Source of the DNA: Luteibacter aegosomaticola | GTDB taxonomy: Bacteria; Pseudomonadota; Gammaproteobacteria; Xanthomonadales; Rhodanobacteraceae | DNA length: 64,000 bases | NCBI RefSeq assembly: GCF_023078475.1 | Contig: NZ_CP095741.1 | Coordinates: 4,558,501 to 4,622,500, forward strand | Reading direction: 5' to 3' | Shown here: positions 1 through 8,342 of the stretch, one piece after another | Layout of the letters: every line of letters begins with the position of its first letter | Position numbering within the stretch: position 1 is the stretch's first letter | Made by a program: the position numbers and the translations under genes | Notes under the pieces: model-generated | Told to the model about the DNA's origin: nothing | Seen by the model: the letters and a program-made list of their open reading frames with translations, nothing else | Database searches by the model: none

Positions 1-1312
1 TCGACTTCAACTGAAGGGTGGGCTGGACGAGGGTCGCCCGGAAGGTCGGATAGGCACCTGCGGCGACCGTGGACACGATGGCCAGAACGATCGTGGCAAG
101 GAGCAGGCTGCCATCGAAACGTGCCAGTGACGCTATCTCCGGCGGGAGCAAAGCGTGCACACACGCCACGCCAGCGAACGTGAGCAACAGCCCGGCGATC
201 CCACCCGCGGCACCCACCATGCCCGATTCGATAAGGAACTGCGCGTAGATATCCTTGCGTGAGGCGCCTATCGCGCGACGGACGCCGATCTCCGCGCCAC
301 GCCGCTGGAACTTGGCCAACAGAAGGCCTGCCGTATTCACCAGGCAAACCAGGAGCAGGCCCATGGCGACAAGCAACGAAACGCCGGTATCCGGTGGAAC
401 GACATGGCGCGCATCGAGCCAGTGGGGAAGATCCTGCAGGCGCACCGCGGGTTGCCATGCGATTGCGCCGCTCGCCTGCAGCTGCGCGGCATATCCCTGG
501 AGGTATTGCCGATAGGCATCCTCACGCGCGTGGTCGGTCAGTAGCACCATGTAGCTCAACCACGCACAGTTCGAACCGACGAGGCCGCGGATCCCGGAGT
601 CTTCGGGGCTTTTCACGCAATCGGTGTTGCCGGTATTCATTATTCCGGCATCGATCGCGGTGGCGAAGGGGACGAAGATATCCTCGCTTGCCGTCGAGAA
701 TCCCCCGGTATTCACCACATCGTAAAATCGCGGCTGGGGATTCCACGGCCGCGTAACGCCGACGACGCGATAAGACCGCCCGTCCATGCCGATTTCCCGG
801 CCTATCGCGCTCTCCCCACGGAAGAGCTTGCCAGCAAGCCGTGCACTTATGACGGCCACGTTGGCATGCCGCGCATCGTCCTCGCGGCTCCAACCGGCTC
901 CGTCCTGAAAGGGCACATCGAACATGCCGAAGAAATCCGAAGACACCGCGTGGCCATCGACATTGGCGGGATGCGTGCCTGCGGTCGCTGAAGACACCGC
1001 GGGCGAGATCTTGTACATAGCCGCCTGGGCGTCGCCACGGGCATCCCTGAGCAGGTCGGTCGCAGTGCGGTAGTCCAGAGCTACCGGTGGCTCAGTGCGG
1101 GCACCGCGCTGGTCCGGGCCCCACGTATCGAGTTGCGGCACGAACAGGGAGCCCGACTTCCAGGGTATCGGATCACCGGATACGGCGCGAAACACGGCGT
1201 ACGTCGTCATGGAAGCAGCCACCCCGAAGGCGACGGTGAGCACCATGAGCACAGTCATGCCGATGTTGCGGCGAAAGCTACGAATCGCGAGCGCGAGATA
1301 ATAGGCGAACAC
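1..1312 (-). CDS. MacB/FtsX-like ABC transporter permease (3' end cut by window edge)
   Basis: Reading leftward from a GTG at 1312 with an AGGGAG ribosome-binding site just upstream, the frame stays open to base 1 (437 codons). A first membrane segment lies at about residues 17-40. A large periplasmic MacB-PCD-like domain follows. Near the visible end, a second hydrophobic stretch is followed by EIGVRRAIGAS, the hallmark of FtsX/MacB permeases. Such permeases couple cytoplasmic ATP hydrolysis to mechanical transmission or export of peptides, macrolides or lipoproteins. The divergent ATPase gene at 1645 is the probable partner. Later membrane helices lie outside the window. The GTG start is chosen because no ATG gives the first helix with a Shine-Dalgarno sequence. 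Confidence 0.82.
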   Translation of the reverse strand, partial: MFAYYLALAIRSFRRNIGMTVLMVLTVAFGVAASMTTYAVFRAVSGDPIPWKSGSLFVPQLDTWGPDQRGARTEPPVALDYRTATDLLRDARGDAQAAMYKISPAVSSATAGTHPANVDGHAVSSDFFGMFDVPFQDGAGWSREDDARHANVAVISARLAGKLFRGESAIGREIGMDGRSYRVVGVTRPWNPQPRFYDVVNTGGFSTASEDIFVPFATAIDAGIMNTGNTDCVKSPEDSGIRGLVGSNCAWLSYMVLLTDHAREDAYRQYLQGYAAQLQASGAIAWQPAVRLQDLPHWLDARHVVPPDTGVSLLVAMGLLLVCLVNTAGLLLAKFQRRGAEIGVRRAIGASRKDIYAQFLIESGMVGAAGGIAGLLLTFAGVACVHALLPPEIASLARFDGSLLLATIVLAIVSTVAAGAYPTFRATLVQPTLQLKS

Positions 1313-1520
1313 GTGATCTCCCTGTCCCTGGGCAAAAGCATCGTGGCGTTCTCCCCACCGCGACGGCATCCATCACCCGAGCTTAGAGAAATACGCCTCG
1401 CCGATTGAAGCTGTCAACCGTGTGTTTTCGTTGTCATCAAACATTCGTTGACGCGCGGGGCCGCTGAAGGTATCGCAACCCATTGAATATGCTTGGTGGT
1501 GCAGTTCAACGCCACTTATG

Positions 1521-1538
1521 TGTAGGTTATCACCTACA
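1521..1538. promoter_or_regulatory. Palindromic operator candidate TGTAGGT-N4-ACCTACA
   Basis: A perfect inverted repeat (7-base arms, 4-base spacer) sits in the 332-bp divergent region between the permease (start 1312) and the ATPase (start 1645). The TGT...ACA layout resembles sites of GntR/YtrA-type regulators, which often control ABC transporters; that link is inference. No regulator gene is visible beside it. I see no convincing gene elsewhere in 1313-1644. Confidence 0.4.
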
Positions 1539-1644
1539 AGGAAATGCGGATGCGCTCACACATAAACGGCAACAGATACGAGCGTCATGGCACCGACAAG
1601 CGCTTTGCGTTATGTATGCAAGGCGATTACCGGAGGCTCGCGAT

Positions 1645-2367
1645 ATGCTCAGGATGCACAATTTAGGCAAGGTCTATCGGACGGCATCGGTGGAAACGAC
1701 AGCGCTTCGCGCATTCGACATCGACGTTGCCGAAGGCGAGTTTGTCGCCGTCACGGGGCCGTCCGGGTCGGGGAAGAGTACGTTCCTTACGGTTGCCGGC
1801 CTGCTCGAGTCTTTCACAAGCGGCGATTACGTCATTGACGGGATTAACGTGCGCGATCTCGACGATGATGCGCGCTCGGTCATTCGCAACGAGAAAGTCG
1901 GTTTCATTTTCCAGGCGTTCAACCTGATCCCCGACCTTTGCGTGTTCGATAACATCGATGTGCCGCTCCGCTATCGCGGCATGAAGGCTCCGGAGCGCGC
2001 GGCACGGATCGAAAACGCCTTGGAGCGTGTGGGTCTGTCATCGCGCAAACGCCATTTTCCGTCGCAGCTGTCCGGCGGACAGCAACAGCGCGTGGCGATA
2101 GCGCGGGCCCTGGCAGGATCACCACGGCTCATCCTTGCGGATGAGCCGACTGGCAACCTCGATACCGACATGGCACACAGCGTGATGGGCCTGCTCGGCG
2201 ATATTCACAAGGAAGGCGCAACCATCATCATGGTGACCCACGATGCGTCGCTAGCGGCGCGCGCTCAACGGCATGTGCACATTATCGATGGGCAAGTCGT
2301 CTCGCCGCCCGACGCCCCAGGCGTGCCGCCGCGCACGCCTGGAGCTCTATCGGGTATGCCCGCGTAA
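1645..2367 (+). CDS. ABC transporter ATP-binding protein, MacB/LolD family
   Basis: This is a 240-residue ATPase. Walker A is GPSGSGKST (residues 38-46), the signature is [15 protein letters not shown] and Walker B is LILADEP, followed by the His switch MVTHD. The ATG at 1645 is preferred over upstream in-frame starts because CGGAGG lies 8 bases before it and the protein then begins like family members. The ATPase would energise a MacB/FtsX-type permease; the divergent permease at 1-1312 is the natural partner. The gene ends 4 bases from the convergent TonB receptor gene. Confidence 0.9.
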   Translation: MLRMHNLGKVYRTASVETTALRAFDIDVAEGEFVAVTGPSGSGKSTFLTVAGLLESFTSGDYVIDGINVRDLDDDARSVIRNEKVGFIFQAFNLIPDLCVFDNIDVPLRYRGMKAPERAARIENALERVGLSSRKRHFPSQLSGGQQQRVAIARALAGSPRLILADEPTGNLDTDMAHSVMGLLGDIHKEGATIIMVTHDASLAARAQRHVHIIDGQVVSPPDAPGVPPRTPGALSGMPA

Positions 2368-2371
2368 GCGC

Positions 2372-4483
2372 TTAGAAATCCTGCTGGAGGGACAGGAACA
2401 CGCCGCGGCGGGGACCGAACTGCGGGGCGCCCACGCCGATACCCGAACCGTCGCGGATCTCGTACGTGCGATCCAGCGCGTTGACCAGGGCCAGCTGCGC
2501 ATGGGTCGTGCCGATCGGGGTCAGGTGCAGATCCTGCGACACGCTCAGGTTGAGCTGGAAGTACGCCGGCAGATGGTCACCGTTCGGGACGATACCGTCG
2601 CTACGCAGGCCCGAGCCGAACAGGTAATCCGCACCCACCTTCGTGCCCTCGTTGAAGGCGTAGCTGATGCCGCCCGACGAGGTGTACTTCTGGTCGTGGT
2701 CAAGGTGGATGTAATGGTCGTAGATGTACGCCAGGTCATCCGGGCTGAAGTTGTACTGACTGGTGATCACGCGCTTGCCGACCGCGCGGTTGTACGAGAA
2801 GTTGAAGTACGCCGTGAGCGCGCCACCGTCGTAGTTCACGGTCAGCTCGTCGCCCTTGATCTTGCCCTGGTCGTAGTTGAACGTGGAGTAGACCACGGCC
2901 GCGCCGAACTGGCCTTCATCCTGCAGGCGCTGCACGTTGCGGCGGTAGCTATCGAGGCCCACCGTCCACGCATCGCCGAACTTCTGCGAGATACCCACAT
3001 CGTAGTAGCTCGAGCGCTCGGCCAGCGGCAGGTCGTTGCCGTTGTCCGGCAGCGCATTGGTCGTGTTGTTAAACTTCGCGATCGACGTCGGCGTGATCGA
3101 TTCCGTCGCCGGCGGCGTGAAGTAGCGCGAGTAACCCGCGTGGATCGTCGTGCTGTCGGTCGGCTGGTACACCACGCCCAGGCGCGGGCTCAGCTGGCTT
3201 TCCGGCTTGAACGCGTTGAACTTGTCGGCACGCAGGCCGTAGTTCACGGTCCACTGCGAACCGATGCTCCACTCGTCCTGCAGGTACGCCGCGTAGGTGC
3301 GGGCGAGGATGCGGCTGGTGTCGAGGATGTTCAGCGGCGTGGTCGATGCCTGGTTGCCGTCGTCATCCGTCGGGAACACCAGCGAGTTGTTCGTCGCATT
3401 GGCGCGCTCGAACGAACCGTAGATGCCGTAACGCAGCGTATGGCTATCACCCAGCGGCGTGGAGAAATCCGCCTGCAGCGTGTCGGCGCGGTTGGAACGG
3501 CGCACGTCGGAAGCCACGCCGTTGAACATCAGGTCGCCGATGTCATCCGGGGTGAAATCGAGGCCGCTGTAACGCTGGCCGGCCGACACCTGGTACGCGG
3601 TCTCACCCAGCTTGCCCTGCAGGCTCAGCACGCCGAAGCGCGTCTTTTCCTGCTGGCGCTCGTTGAGCTGCGCGGAGTCGAAGTTGGTCACGTCGAGGTA
3701 ACCGAACTGCGGATCCTGGCCCGGGTTATTCGGGATCTCGAAGCGGTTGTTCGTCGCGCCGAACATGAAGCTCAGGCGGGTGTCGTCGTTGATCAGGTAC
3801 GACAGGTCACCAAAGGTCTTCACCTGGTTGGTGTGGTCGTGGATCGCCTTGCGGCTCGAGGTCGGGTTTTCGATACCGACATCGTTCTCGAGATAGTTGG
3901 CCGTGAGGAAGAAGCTCCACTTGCCTTCGCGGCCGAACAACGTGGCGTTCGGGTTCAACGTACCGAACTGGCCGCCGGTGACGCCGACGCTGCCGCCGAT
4001 CCCATCCTGCTTCTGGCTGCGGGTGGTGATATCCACCACGGCCGCGGTGCGATCGCCGTACTGCGCCGGCAGCGCGCCGGTCAGCAGCTTCACGTTCTCG
4101 ATCATGCGCGCGTCGAGCGTCTGGCCGAAGCCGCCGATACTTTCCGGGATCACCACGCCATTCACGCGGTACTGCAGGTTCGCGTGGTCACCGCGCACAT
4201 GCAGCTGGCCGTAGCTGTCCTGCACCACGCCCGGCGCCTGCAGGATCACCTGGTTCAGTGGGGTGGAATCGCCCAGCGGGAGCGCCTGGATCGTCTGGCG
4301 ATCCATGACGTACTGGCTGCTGCCGGTATCCGGCGAAAGGCTGTTGCGCGCCTCGTCGAGCTTGGCGGTGACATCCACCTCGCTGAGATTCGTAGCTTTT
4401 TGCGGGGGAGCCGCATCATCAGCGAAGGCGGGGGCGGCCGAAAGGGCCAGGGCAATGGCAAGGGCGAGGCGAACAGGCTTCAT
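2372..4483 (-). CDS. TonB-dependent outer-membrane receptor
   Basis: The 703-residue protein opens with a signal peptide (cleavage after about APAFA, residue 21). A plug domain follows (LSEVDVTAKLDE..., then VRGDHANLQYRVNGVVIP and a segment resembling GALPAQYGDRTAAVVDITT). The rest is a long C-terminal beta-barrel ending in aromatic QQDF, as expected for BAM recognition. It would import a TonB-energised ligand such as a siderophore or oligosaccharide; the ligand cannot be told from sequence. An AT-rich patch with an imperfect palindrome (around 4500-4515) lies just upstream and may hold the promoter. Confidence 0.88.
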   Translation of the reverse strand: MKPVRLALAIALALSAAPAFADDAAPPQKATNLSEVDVTAKLDEARNSLSPDTGSSQYVMDRQTIQALPLGDSTPLNQVILQAPGVVQDSYGQLHVRGDHANLQYRVNGVVIPESIGGFGQTLDARMIENVKLLTGALPAQYGDRTAAVVDITTRSQKQDGIGGSVGVTGGQFGTLNPNATLFGREGKWSFFLTANYLENDVGIENPTSSRKAIHDHTNQVKTFGDLSYLINDDTRLSFMFGATNNRFEIPNNPGQDPQFGYLDVTNFDSAQLNERQQEKTRFGVLSLQGKLGETAYQVSAGQRYSGLDFTPDDIGDLMFNGVASDVRRSNRADTLQADFSTPLGDSHTLRYGIYGSFERANATNNSLVFPTDDDGNQASTTPLNILDTSRILARTYAAYLQDEWSIGSQWTVNYGLRADKFNAFKPESQLSPRLGVVYQPTDSTTIHAGYSRYFTPPATESITPTSIAKFNNTTNALPDNGNDLPLAERSSYYDVGISQKFGDAWTVGLDSYRRNVQRLQDEGQFGAAVVYSTFNYDQGKIKGDELTVNYDGGALTAYFNFSYNRAVGKRVITSQYNFSPDDLAYIYDHYIHLDHDQKYTSSGGISYAFNEGTKVGADYLFGSGLRSDGIVPNGDHLPAYFQLNLSVSQDLHLTPIGTTHAQLALVNALDRTYEIRDGSGIGVGAPQFGPRRGVFLSLQQDF

Positions 4484-4574
4484 GGGGGACGTGGGCCGTA
4501 AATGTTATAACGTTTCATCAGTCTCAAGGCCGTTCCTTTCCCCAAGCTTTCGGGGCAGGGGTCCGACCTCACCT

Positions 4575-4600
4575 GTAGGAGCGCGCTTGCGCGCGATCGG
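4575..4600 (+). repeat. Single REP element (GTAGGAGCGCGCTTGCGCGCGAT)
   Basis: A short palindromic GTAGGAGC-type element lies between the divergent TonB receptor and the next gene. The same family recurs throughout the window. Confidence 0.8.
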
Positions 4601-4717
4601 GGACTCGCGGCAACCGTGCATCGCACGCAAGCACGCACCCACGGAGGAGCGGCCAACGCTTGCGGCACCTTCACGATCCACCCTTCACCCTTCTCCCACC
4701 TTACACAGGAGTTGACG

Positions 4718-5707
4718 ATGGCGAAGCGTGACCCCGCCTCCCCTTCCAAAGAGATCGTGCCGACCTCGGGCATCGACCGGGGCGAGAGCCCGGTCGCCAA
4801 GGCGATCCTGGAGTTCGTCAGCCGCATCCCCGAAAGCGAAGTGCCGAAGGCCGCCAAGGCCAGCGTCGAGGAAGAATGCCGCCGGATGGCGAGCTCGGCC
4901 GCCAACAAGGCCGCCCTCACCGCCGGCTCCCTCGCCCTGCCCCCGGGCCCGCTCGGCTGGCTCACCGTCCTGCCGGAGCTGGTCGCCATCTGGCGCATCC
5001 AGGGCCAGCTGGTCAGCGACATCGCCGCCGCCTACGGCAAGACTGCCAAGCTCGGCCGCGAGCAGATGCTGTGGTGCCTGTTCCGCCACACCGCCGCCCA
5101 GGCCTTCCGCGACATCGCCATCCGCGTCGGCGACCGCCTCGTCTTCCGCACCACCGCCACCAGCGTGCTGCAACGCCTCGCCGGCCGCATCGGCGTCAGC
5201 GTCACCAAGCGCGCGGTCGGCAAGGGCATCTCCCGCTGGCTACCCGTGGTCGGCGCACTCGGCGTCGGCGCCTACGCGTACTACGACACCGGCCAGGTCG
5301 CCAAAACCGCCATCGAACTCTTCAGCGGCGATGTCCATATCGACGATGGCGTCGACGACGGCGACGACACGCCCGAAAAGCCGGCGAAGAAATCCAAGGG
5401 TGCGGCCACCGATGCTCCCGCCAAAACCTCCGGCCCAAAAGCAGATGCCTCTGGCACCCACGCGGCCGCGGATACCACCGCACGCCCTGTAGGAGCGCGT
5501 CTCGCGCGCGATCCGGCGCCCAAAGCGCCGGCCAACAAAGCGGTGAAGAAGGCCGCCCCCCGCAAGCGCGCCACCACCCAAAAACCCGCCCCAAGAAAAA
5601 CAGCAACAAAAAAGGCGGCCACCACCAAATCGGCCACAAAGAAAACGGCGAAGAAAGTAGCCCGCCGCCCCACCACCAAAAAAGCGACTCAAAAAACCAC
5701 AACGTGA
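4718..5707 (+). CDS. Membrane-associated protein, EcsC-like, with Lys/Ala-rich histone-like tail
   Basis: The 329-residue protein starts at an ATG preceded by CAGGAG. Residues 1-200 are Ala-rich helical and contain two hydrophobic glycine-rich stretches (around AGSLALPPGPLGWL and WLPVVGALGVGAYAYY), loosely like EcsC-family proteins; this family call is tentative. From about residue 215 the chain becomes low complexity, with many KK/AAKK/ATKK motifs resembling eukaryotic H1 or bacterial histone-like tails. Within this tail, GARLARDP is the translation of an embedded REP element. The tail could bind nucleic acid or the negatively charged envelope; function is unknown. Confidence 0.7.
   Translation: MAKRDPASPSKEIVPTSGIDRGESPVAKAILEFVSRIPESEVPKAAKASVEEECRRMASSAANKAALTAGSLALPPGPLGWLTVLPELVAIWRIQGQLVSDIAAAYGKTAKLGREQMLWCLFRHTAAQAFRDIAIRVGDRLVFRTTATSVLQRLAGRIGVSVTKRAVGKGISRWLPVVGALGVGAYAYYDTGQVAKTAIELFSGDVHIDDGVDDGDDTPEKPAKKSKGAATDAPAKTSGPKADASGTHAAADTTARPVGARLARDPAPKAPANKAVKKAAPRKRATTQKPAPRKTATKKAATTKSATKKTAKKVARRPTTKKATQKTTT
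5489..5515 (+). repeat. REP element inside a coding sequence
   Basis: GTAGGAGCGCGTCTCGCGCG and following bases are read in frame as VGARLARDP within the Lys/Ala-rich tail of the 4718-5707 gene. Confidence 0.75.
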
Positions 5708-5759
5708 CGCGCGCCCCGCTTTCCGGCAAGCTGCCCGCGCACCAGCCAGGGAGCCAGCC

Positions 5760-6497
5760 ATGAACCCGCCACCGGTCATCCTCGTCACAGGCGGCGCCCG
5801 CCGCGTCGGCGCCGTTATCTGCCGCCGCCTGCACGCCGCCGGCTGCAGCATCGCGCTTCACTACCGCAGCTCCGCCGACGACGCCGAAGCGCTCGCCGCG
5901 GAACTCAACGCACAGCGGCCGGACAGCGTGGCGCTCTTCTCAGGTGCACTTGAGAAACCCGCCACACCCGAGAACCTCGTCGGCGATGTACTCGCCGTCT
6001 TCGGCCGGCTCAACGGACTCGTGAATAACGCGTCGGCGTTCTATCCCACGCCCATCGGTGAAACGACGCAGGCCCAGTGGGACGACCTGTTCGCCGCCAA
6101 TGCGCGCGCACCCTTCTTTCTTTCTCAAGCCGCGGCACCCGCGCTACGCGAGAGCAAAGGCGCGATCGTCAACATCGTCGATATCTACGCCGAGCGGCCG
6201 CTCGCCGGGCATACGGTGTATGTCATGGCAAAGGCGGCGCTCACGATGCTCACGCAATCGCTCGCCAAGGAGCTTGCACCCGAAGTGCGGGTAAATGCCG
6301 TCGCGCCAGGCGCCATTCTCTGGCCGGAATCAGGCAAGCCTGAGGAAGCGGCGGATGCGCTGATCGCCAAGACGCCGCTCGCCCGAAAGGGCGAGCCGGA
6401 AGATGTCGCGGAAGCCGTCCGCTGGCTCATGCTGGATGCACACTACACGACCGGACAAGTGGTCCGTGTGGATGGTGGGCGGGCGTTGAATATCTGA
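5760..6497 (+). CDS. folM: Pteridine reductase (short-chain dehydrogenase, FolM/PTR1-like)
   Basis: This 245-residue SDR has the nucleotide-binding motif TGGARRVG (the Arg is typical of pteridine reductases), NNASAFYPTP, and the active-site Y-x-x-x-K as YVMAK. It likely reduces dihydrobiopterin or dihydromonapterin with NADPH. Folate-pathway genes folK and folB lie 8-10 kb downstream. The last 49 bases, including the TGA stop, recur exactly at 11270-11318, so the present 3' end is one arm of a direct repeat. The gene's probable original terminator now lies beyond the second copy. Confidence 0.87.
   Translation: MNPPPVILVTGGARRVGAVICRRLHAAGCSIALHYRSSADDAEALAAELNAQRPDSVALFSGALEKPATPENLVGDVLAVFGRLNGLVNNASAFYPTPIGETTQAQWDDLFAANARAPFFLSQAAAPALRESKGAIVNIVDIYAERPLAGHTVYVMAKAALTMLTQSLAKELAPEVRVNAVAPGAILWPESGKPEEAADALIAKTPLARKGEPEDVAEAVRWLMLDAHYTTGQVVRVDGGRALNI
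6449..6497 (+). repeat. 49-bp direct repeat, left copy (3' end of pteridine reductase gene)
   Basis: It is identical over 49 bases to 11270-11318. Flanking bases differ on both sides (c/g before, gcgg/tcca after). It is the coding 3' end and stop of the pteridine reductase gene and acts like an attL-type boundary of the 4.8-kb segment to its right. Confidence 0.9.
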
Positions 6498-6659
6498 GCG
6501 GCGTGATGCCGGTCACAACTTAGAGATTCCCGCATTTTTCAGAATTTTCGCGTATCTACGGCCCTGACGGTGGGCTATCGTAGCGGCACGCGGCTGGGCC
6601 TCATTGGGGCGACTGGCTCTTGAATAGGATGTGCGCCTTCGGGCTACCAGGGAGTAGGC

Positions 6660-7148
6660 ATGTATTTCGAAGCTCGACCATTGACGTCGGTTGACATCGA
6701 ACGGGACGTTGAGATCTTCCGCCCCCGTGTTGTTGTCTCTGATGACTCCGACGACGCAAGTTTCGAGTTCAGGGCAAGGAAGGGCTCCAGGCGCCATGGG
6801 TTCTCATGCGATGGCCGCATTCAAATCCATCGAGACAGAAGCGTCAGATGGACGTTCATCTTTCACCAAAACAAGATCTTCGAATCGGCAATGGAGTGTG
6901 CCACGCACCTCGCTCCAGACATTTCGCTAAAGGAGATGCCTCTGTATCTCGCCGAGGGTATGGTTCAGACATACGGCAAAGCGACGGCCATCTACACGAA
7001 TTTAGAGCTTGTAGTGGTTGCGGCGACGGATAGCATCAGCCGCGACCTGGAGATCTCCAGAACCTGGCCCATGGATATACAGCAGGGTTTCGCCATAAAT
7101 GCCCTCGGGGTCCTTGCCCAACCCTATCTTGATGAGATCGCATCGTGA
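6660..7148 (+). CDS. Hypothetical protein, 162 aa, first gene of effector module 1
   Basis: I do not recognise the family. The protein is acidic and soluble, with no signal peptide or membrane segment. It has a beta-rich N-terminal half (RPRVVVSDDSDDASFEFRAR) and a helical C-terminus. GGGAG precedes the ATG by 7 bases. The stop overlaps the GTG start of the next gene, so the two are probably translationally coupled. Its position at the head of a run of small genes before a large Gln-tailed protein suggests a chaperone or immunity-like role, by inference only. Confidence 0.6.
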   Translation: MYFEARPLTSVDIERDVEIFRPRVVVSDDSDDASFEFRARKGSRRHGFSCDGRIQIHRDRSVRWTFIFHQNKIFESAMECATHLAPDISLKEMPLYLAEGMVQTYGKATAIYTNLELVVVAATDSISRDLEISRTWPMDIQQGFAINALGVLAQPYLDEIAS

Positions 7149-7714
7149 TCAACGACATCGATCAACCACTGCCGCCCGCCATTAATGAAGCGTCACGAAA
7201 GGCTGCTCTTTCCATGATTGCAACTAGCCAAGGAGCTGGAATGGCCATTCCAAACCCCACCCTAGAATGCAACCTGTTCCGGCTTGAGGCGCTTGAAGGC
7301 CCGACAGACTTTCATCTTCAGTTTTCGTGCCACGCAGGCGTTGCATCCGAGCACTTCGGCCTCCGAGGTTCAGATTTCCAGATAAACAGCAGTCTGTATA
7401 CCGTTGTTGCCATCGATACGACGACGCAAGCTCACCGCATTCTCGGATTCAGATCTGCCGCCGGATTTGCAGTGGATGATGAAGCATTCCTTCGCGCTTT
7501 CGCATCTTCAATCCTCGACATGCTTGAACGCGACGGCGCAATCTTCGAAAAAAAGGTGTTCGTTGTAGTTAGTGGAGAGGCCAAAGGGACCCTCGTCACC
7601 GTCCCACAAGCTTTCGATCAGTCCGCTCCTTCACCGTTCGACCAAGATAAGGTTATCGATCAGCGGATTTTCAAGTCCGCCCACACGCACGAAGGACCCC
7701 CGTTGCCCGGATAG
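7145..7714 (+). CDS. Hypothetical protein, paralogue A of tandem pair (candidate immunity protein)
   Basis: From GTG 7145 the protein has 189 residues. An alternative ATG at 7241 has AGGAG 5 bases upstream, and the conserved part begins just after it. The core FRLEALEGPTDF, HFGLRGSDFQI, LYTVV and FLRAFASSILDML is repeated closely in the protein at 7875-8342, so the two are tandem paralogues. No signal peptide or membrane segment is seen. Duplicated small soluble genes beside a large toxin-like gene are typical of immunity genes; no family is recognised. Confidence 0.65.
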   Translation: MINDIDQPLPPAINEASRKAALSMIATSQGAGMAIPNPTLECNLFRLEALEGPTDFHLQFSCHAGVASEHFGLRGSDFQINSSLYTVVAIDTTTQAHRILGFRSAAGFAVDDEAFLRAFASSILDMLERDGAIFEKKVFVVVSGEAKGTLVTVPQAFDQSAPSPFDQDKVIDQRIFKSAHTHEGPPLPG

Positions 7715-7773
7715 ATGCTCGATATGCGGTCGCCCTTCGTTCCACAGCGGGATTCGGCGGAGACGTAGTCGTC

Positions 7774-7878
7774 ATGGATCCGGACAAACTCCAGGACTTT
7801 CACCCCGCGTCGATTCTTTTCGGCAAGCACATCCCTTACGACGCCGGCAACGCCAACCAAATCGAGCAGTACCAATGA
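7774..7878 (+). pseudogene. Small ORF or gene remnant between the two paralogues
   Basis: A frame open from about 7652 ends at TGA 7876-7878, which overlaps the ATG of the next gene. Its only normal start is ATG 7774, giving 34 residues beginning MDPDKLQDFHPAS. The preceding in-frame sequence (RYAVALRSTAGFGGDVVV) also looks protein-like, which suggests the 3' remnant of a longer gene damaged by the tandem duplication. It could equally be spurious. Confidence 0.3.
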
Positions 7879-8342
7879 GCAAGCTTGAACCACCCATCCA
7901 TTGCAAGATGTTTCGTCTTGAGGCCTTAGATGGTCCAACGGATTTCGAGGCGCAGTTTCTTTGTGAGGCTGGGAAAACGTCCGATCACTTCGGACTTCGC
8001 GGATCCGACTTTCAGATCGGGCGGGACCTATACACCGTAGTCCCACTGGAGTCTGACCATGACGTGTCCCATCTCCTATCGCTAAAGGCTGCCTCGGGCT
8101 ACATCGTTGGCGATGAGGTCTTCCTGCGATCGTTCGCGTCCGCTCTCATCGACATGCTCCGTCGAGGAAAGACGCTGTATGACCAGCAAACGTTTGTCGT
8201 CTTAAGCCCGGGGAAGGCCGAGGCACTTGGACTTTCTACCCAGGCTGAAGAACTGACCGCCCCTGCCCCATTCGAGAGCTACCTGGTCCTCGGCCATCGC
8301 TTCTCGAAGTCCGACTATCCGCGTCCGGATCACACAACATGA
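7875..8342 (+). CDS. Hypothetical protein, paralogue B of tandem pair (candidate immunity protein)
   Basis: The 155-residue soluble protein shares FRLEALDGPTDF, HFGLRGSDFQI, LYTVV and FLRSFASALIDML with the product of 7145-7714. The ATG at 7875 is chosen because homology begins right after it; longer in-frame starts run through non-homologous sequence. Its TGA overlaps the ATG of the 779-residue Gln-tailed protein (ATGA), implying coupled translation and a stoichiometric partner role. No known family was recognised. Confidence 0.68.
   Translation: MSKLEPPIHCKMFRLEALDGPTDFEAQFLCEAGKTSDHFGLRGSDFQIGRDLYTVVPLESDHDVSHLLSLKAASGYIVGDEVFLRSFASALIDMLRRGKTLYDQQTFVVLSPGKAEALGLSTQAEELTAPAPFESYLVLGHRFSKSDYPRPDHTT

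Noticed and set aside
337..1044. Several short overlapping minus-strand frames suggesting a frameshifted permease
   Set aside because: The true frame is continuous from GTG 1312 to the window edge with permease motifs; the short frames are out of phase.
2273..4501. 742-codon open frame on the plus strand opposite the TonB receptor
   Set aside because: It is the antisense shadow of a GC-rich gene: no family features, Val/Arg/Ala-heavy composition, and the minus-strand frame has a full receptor sequence.
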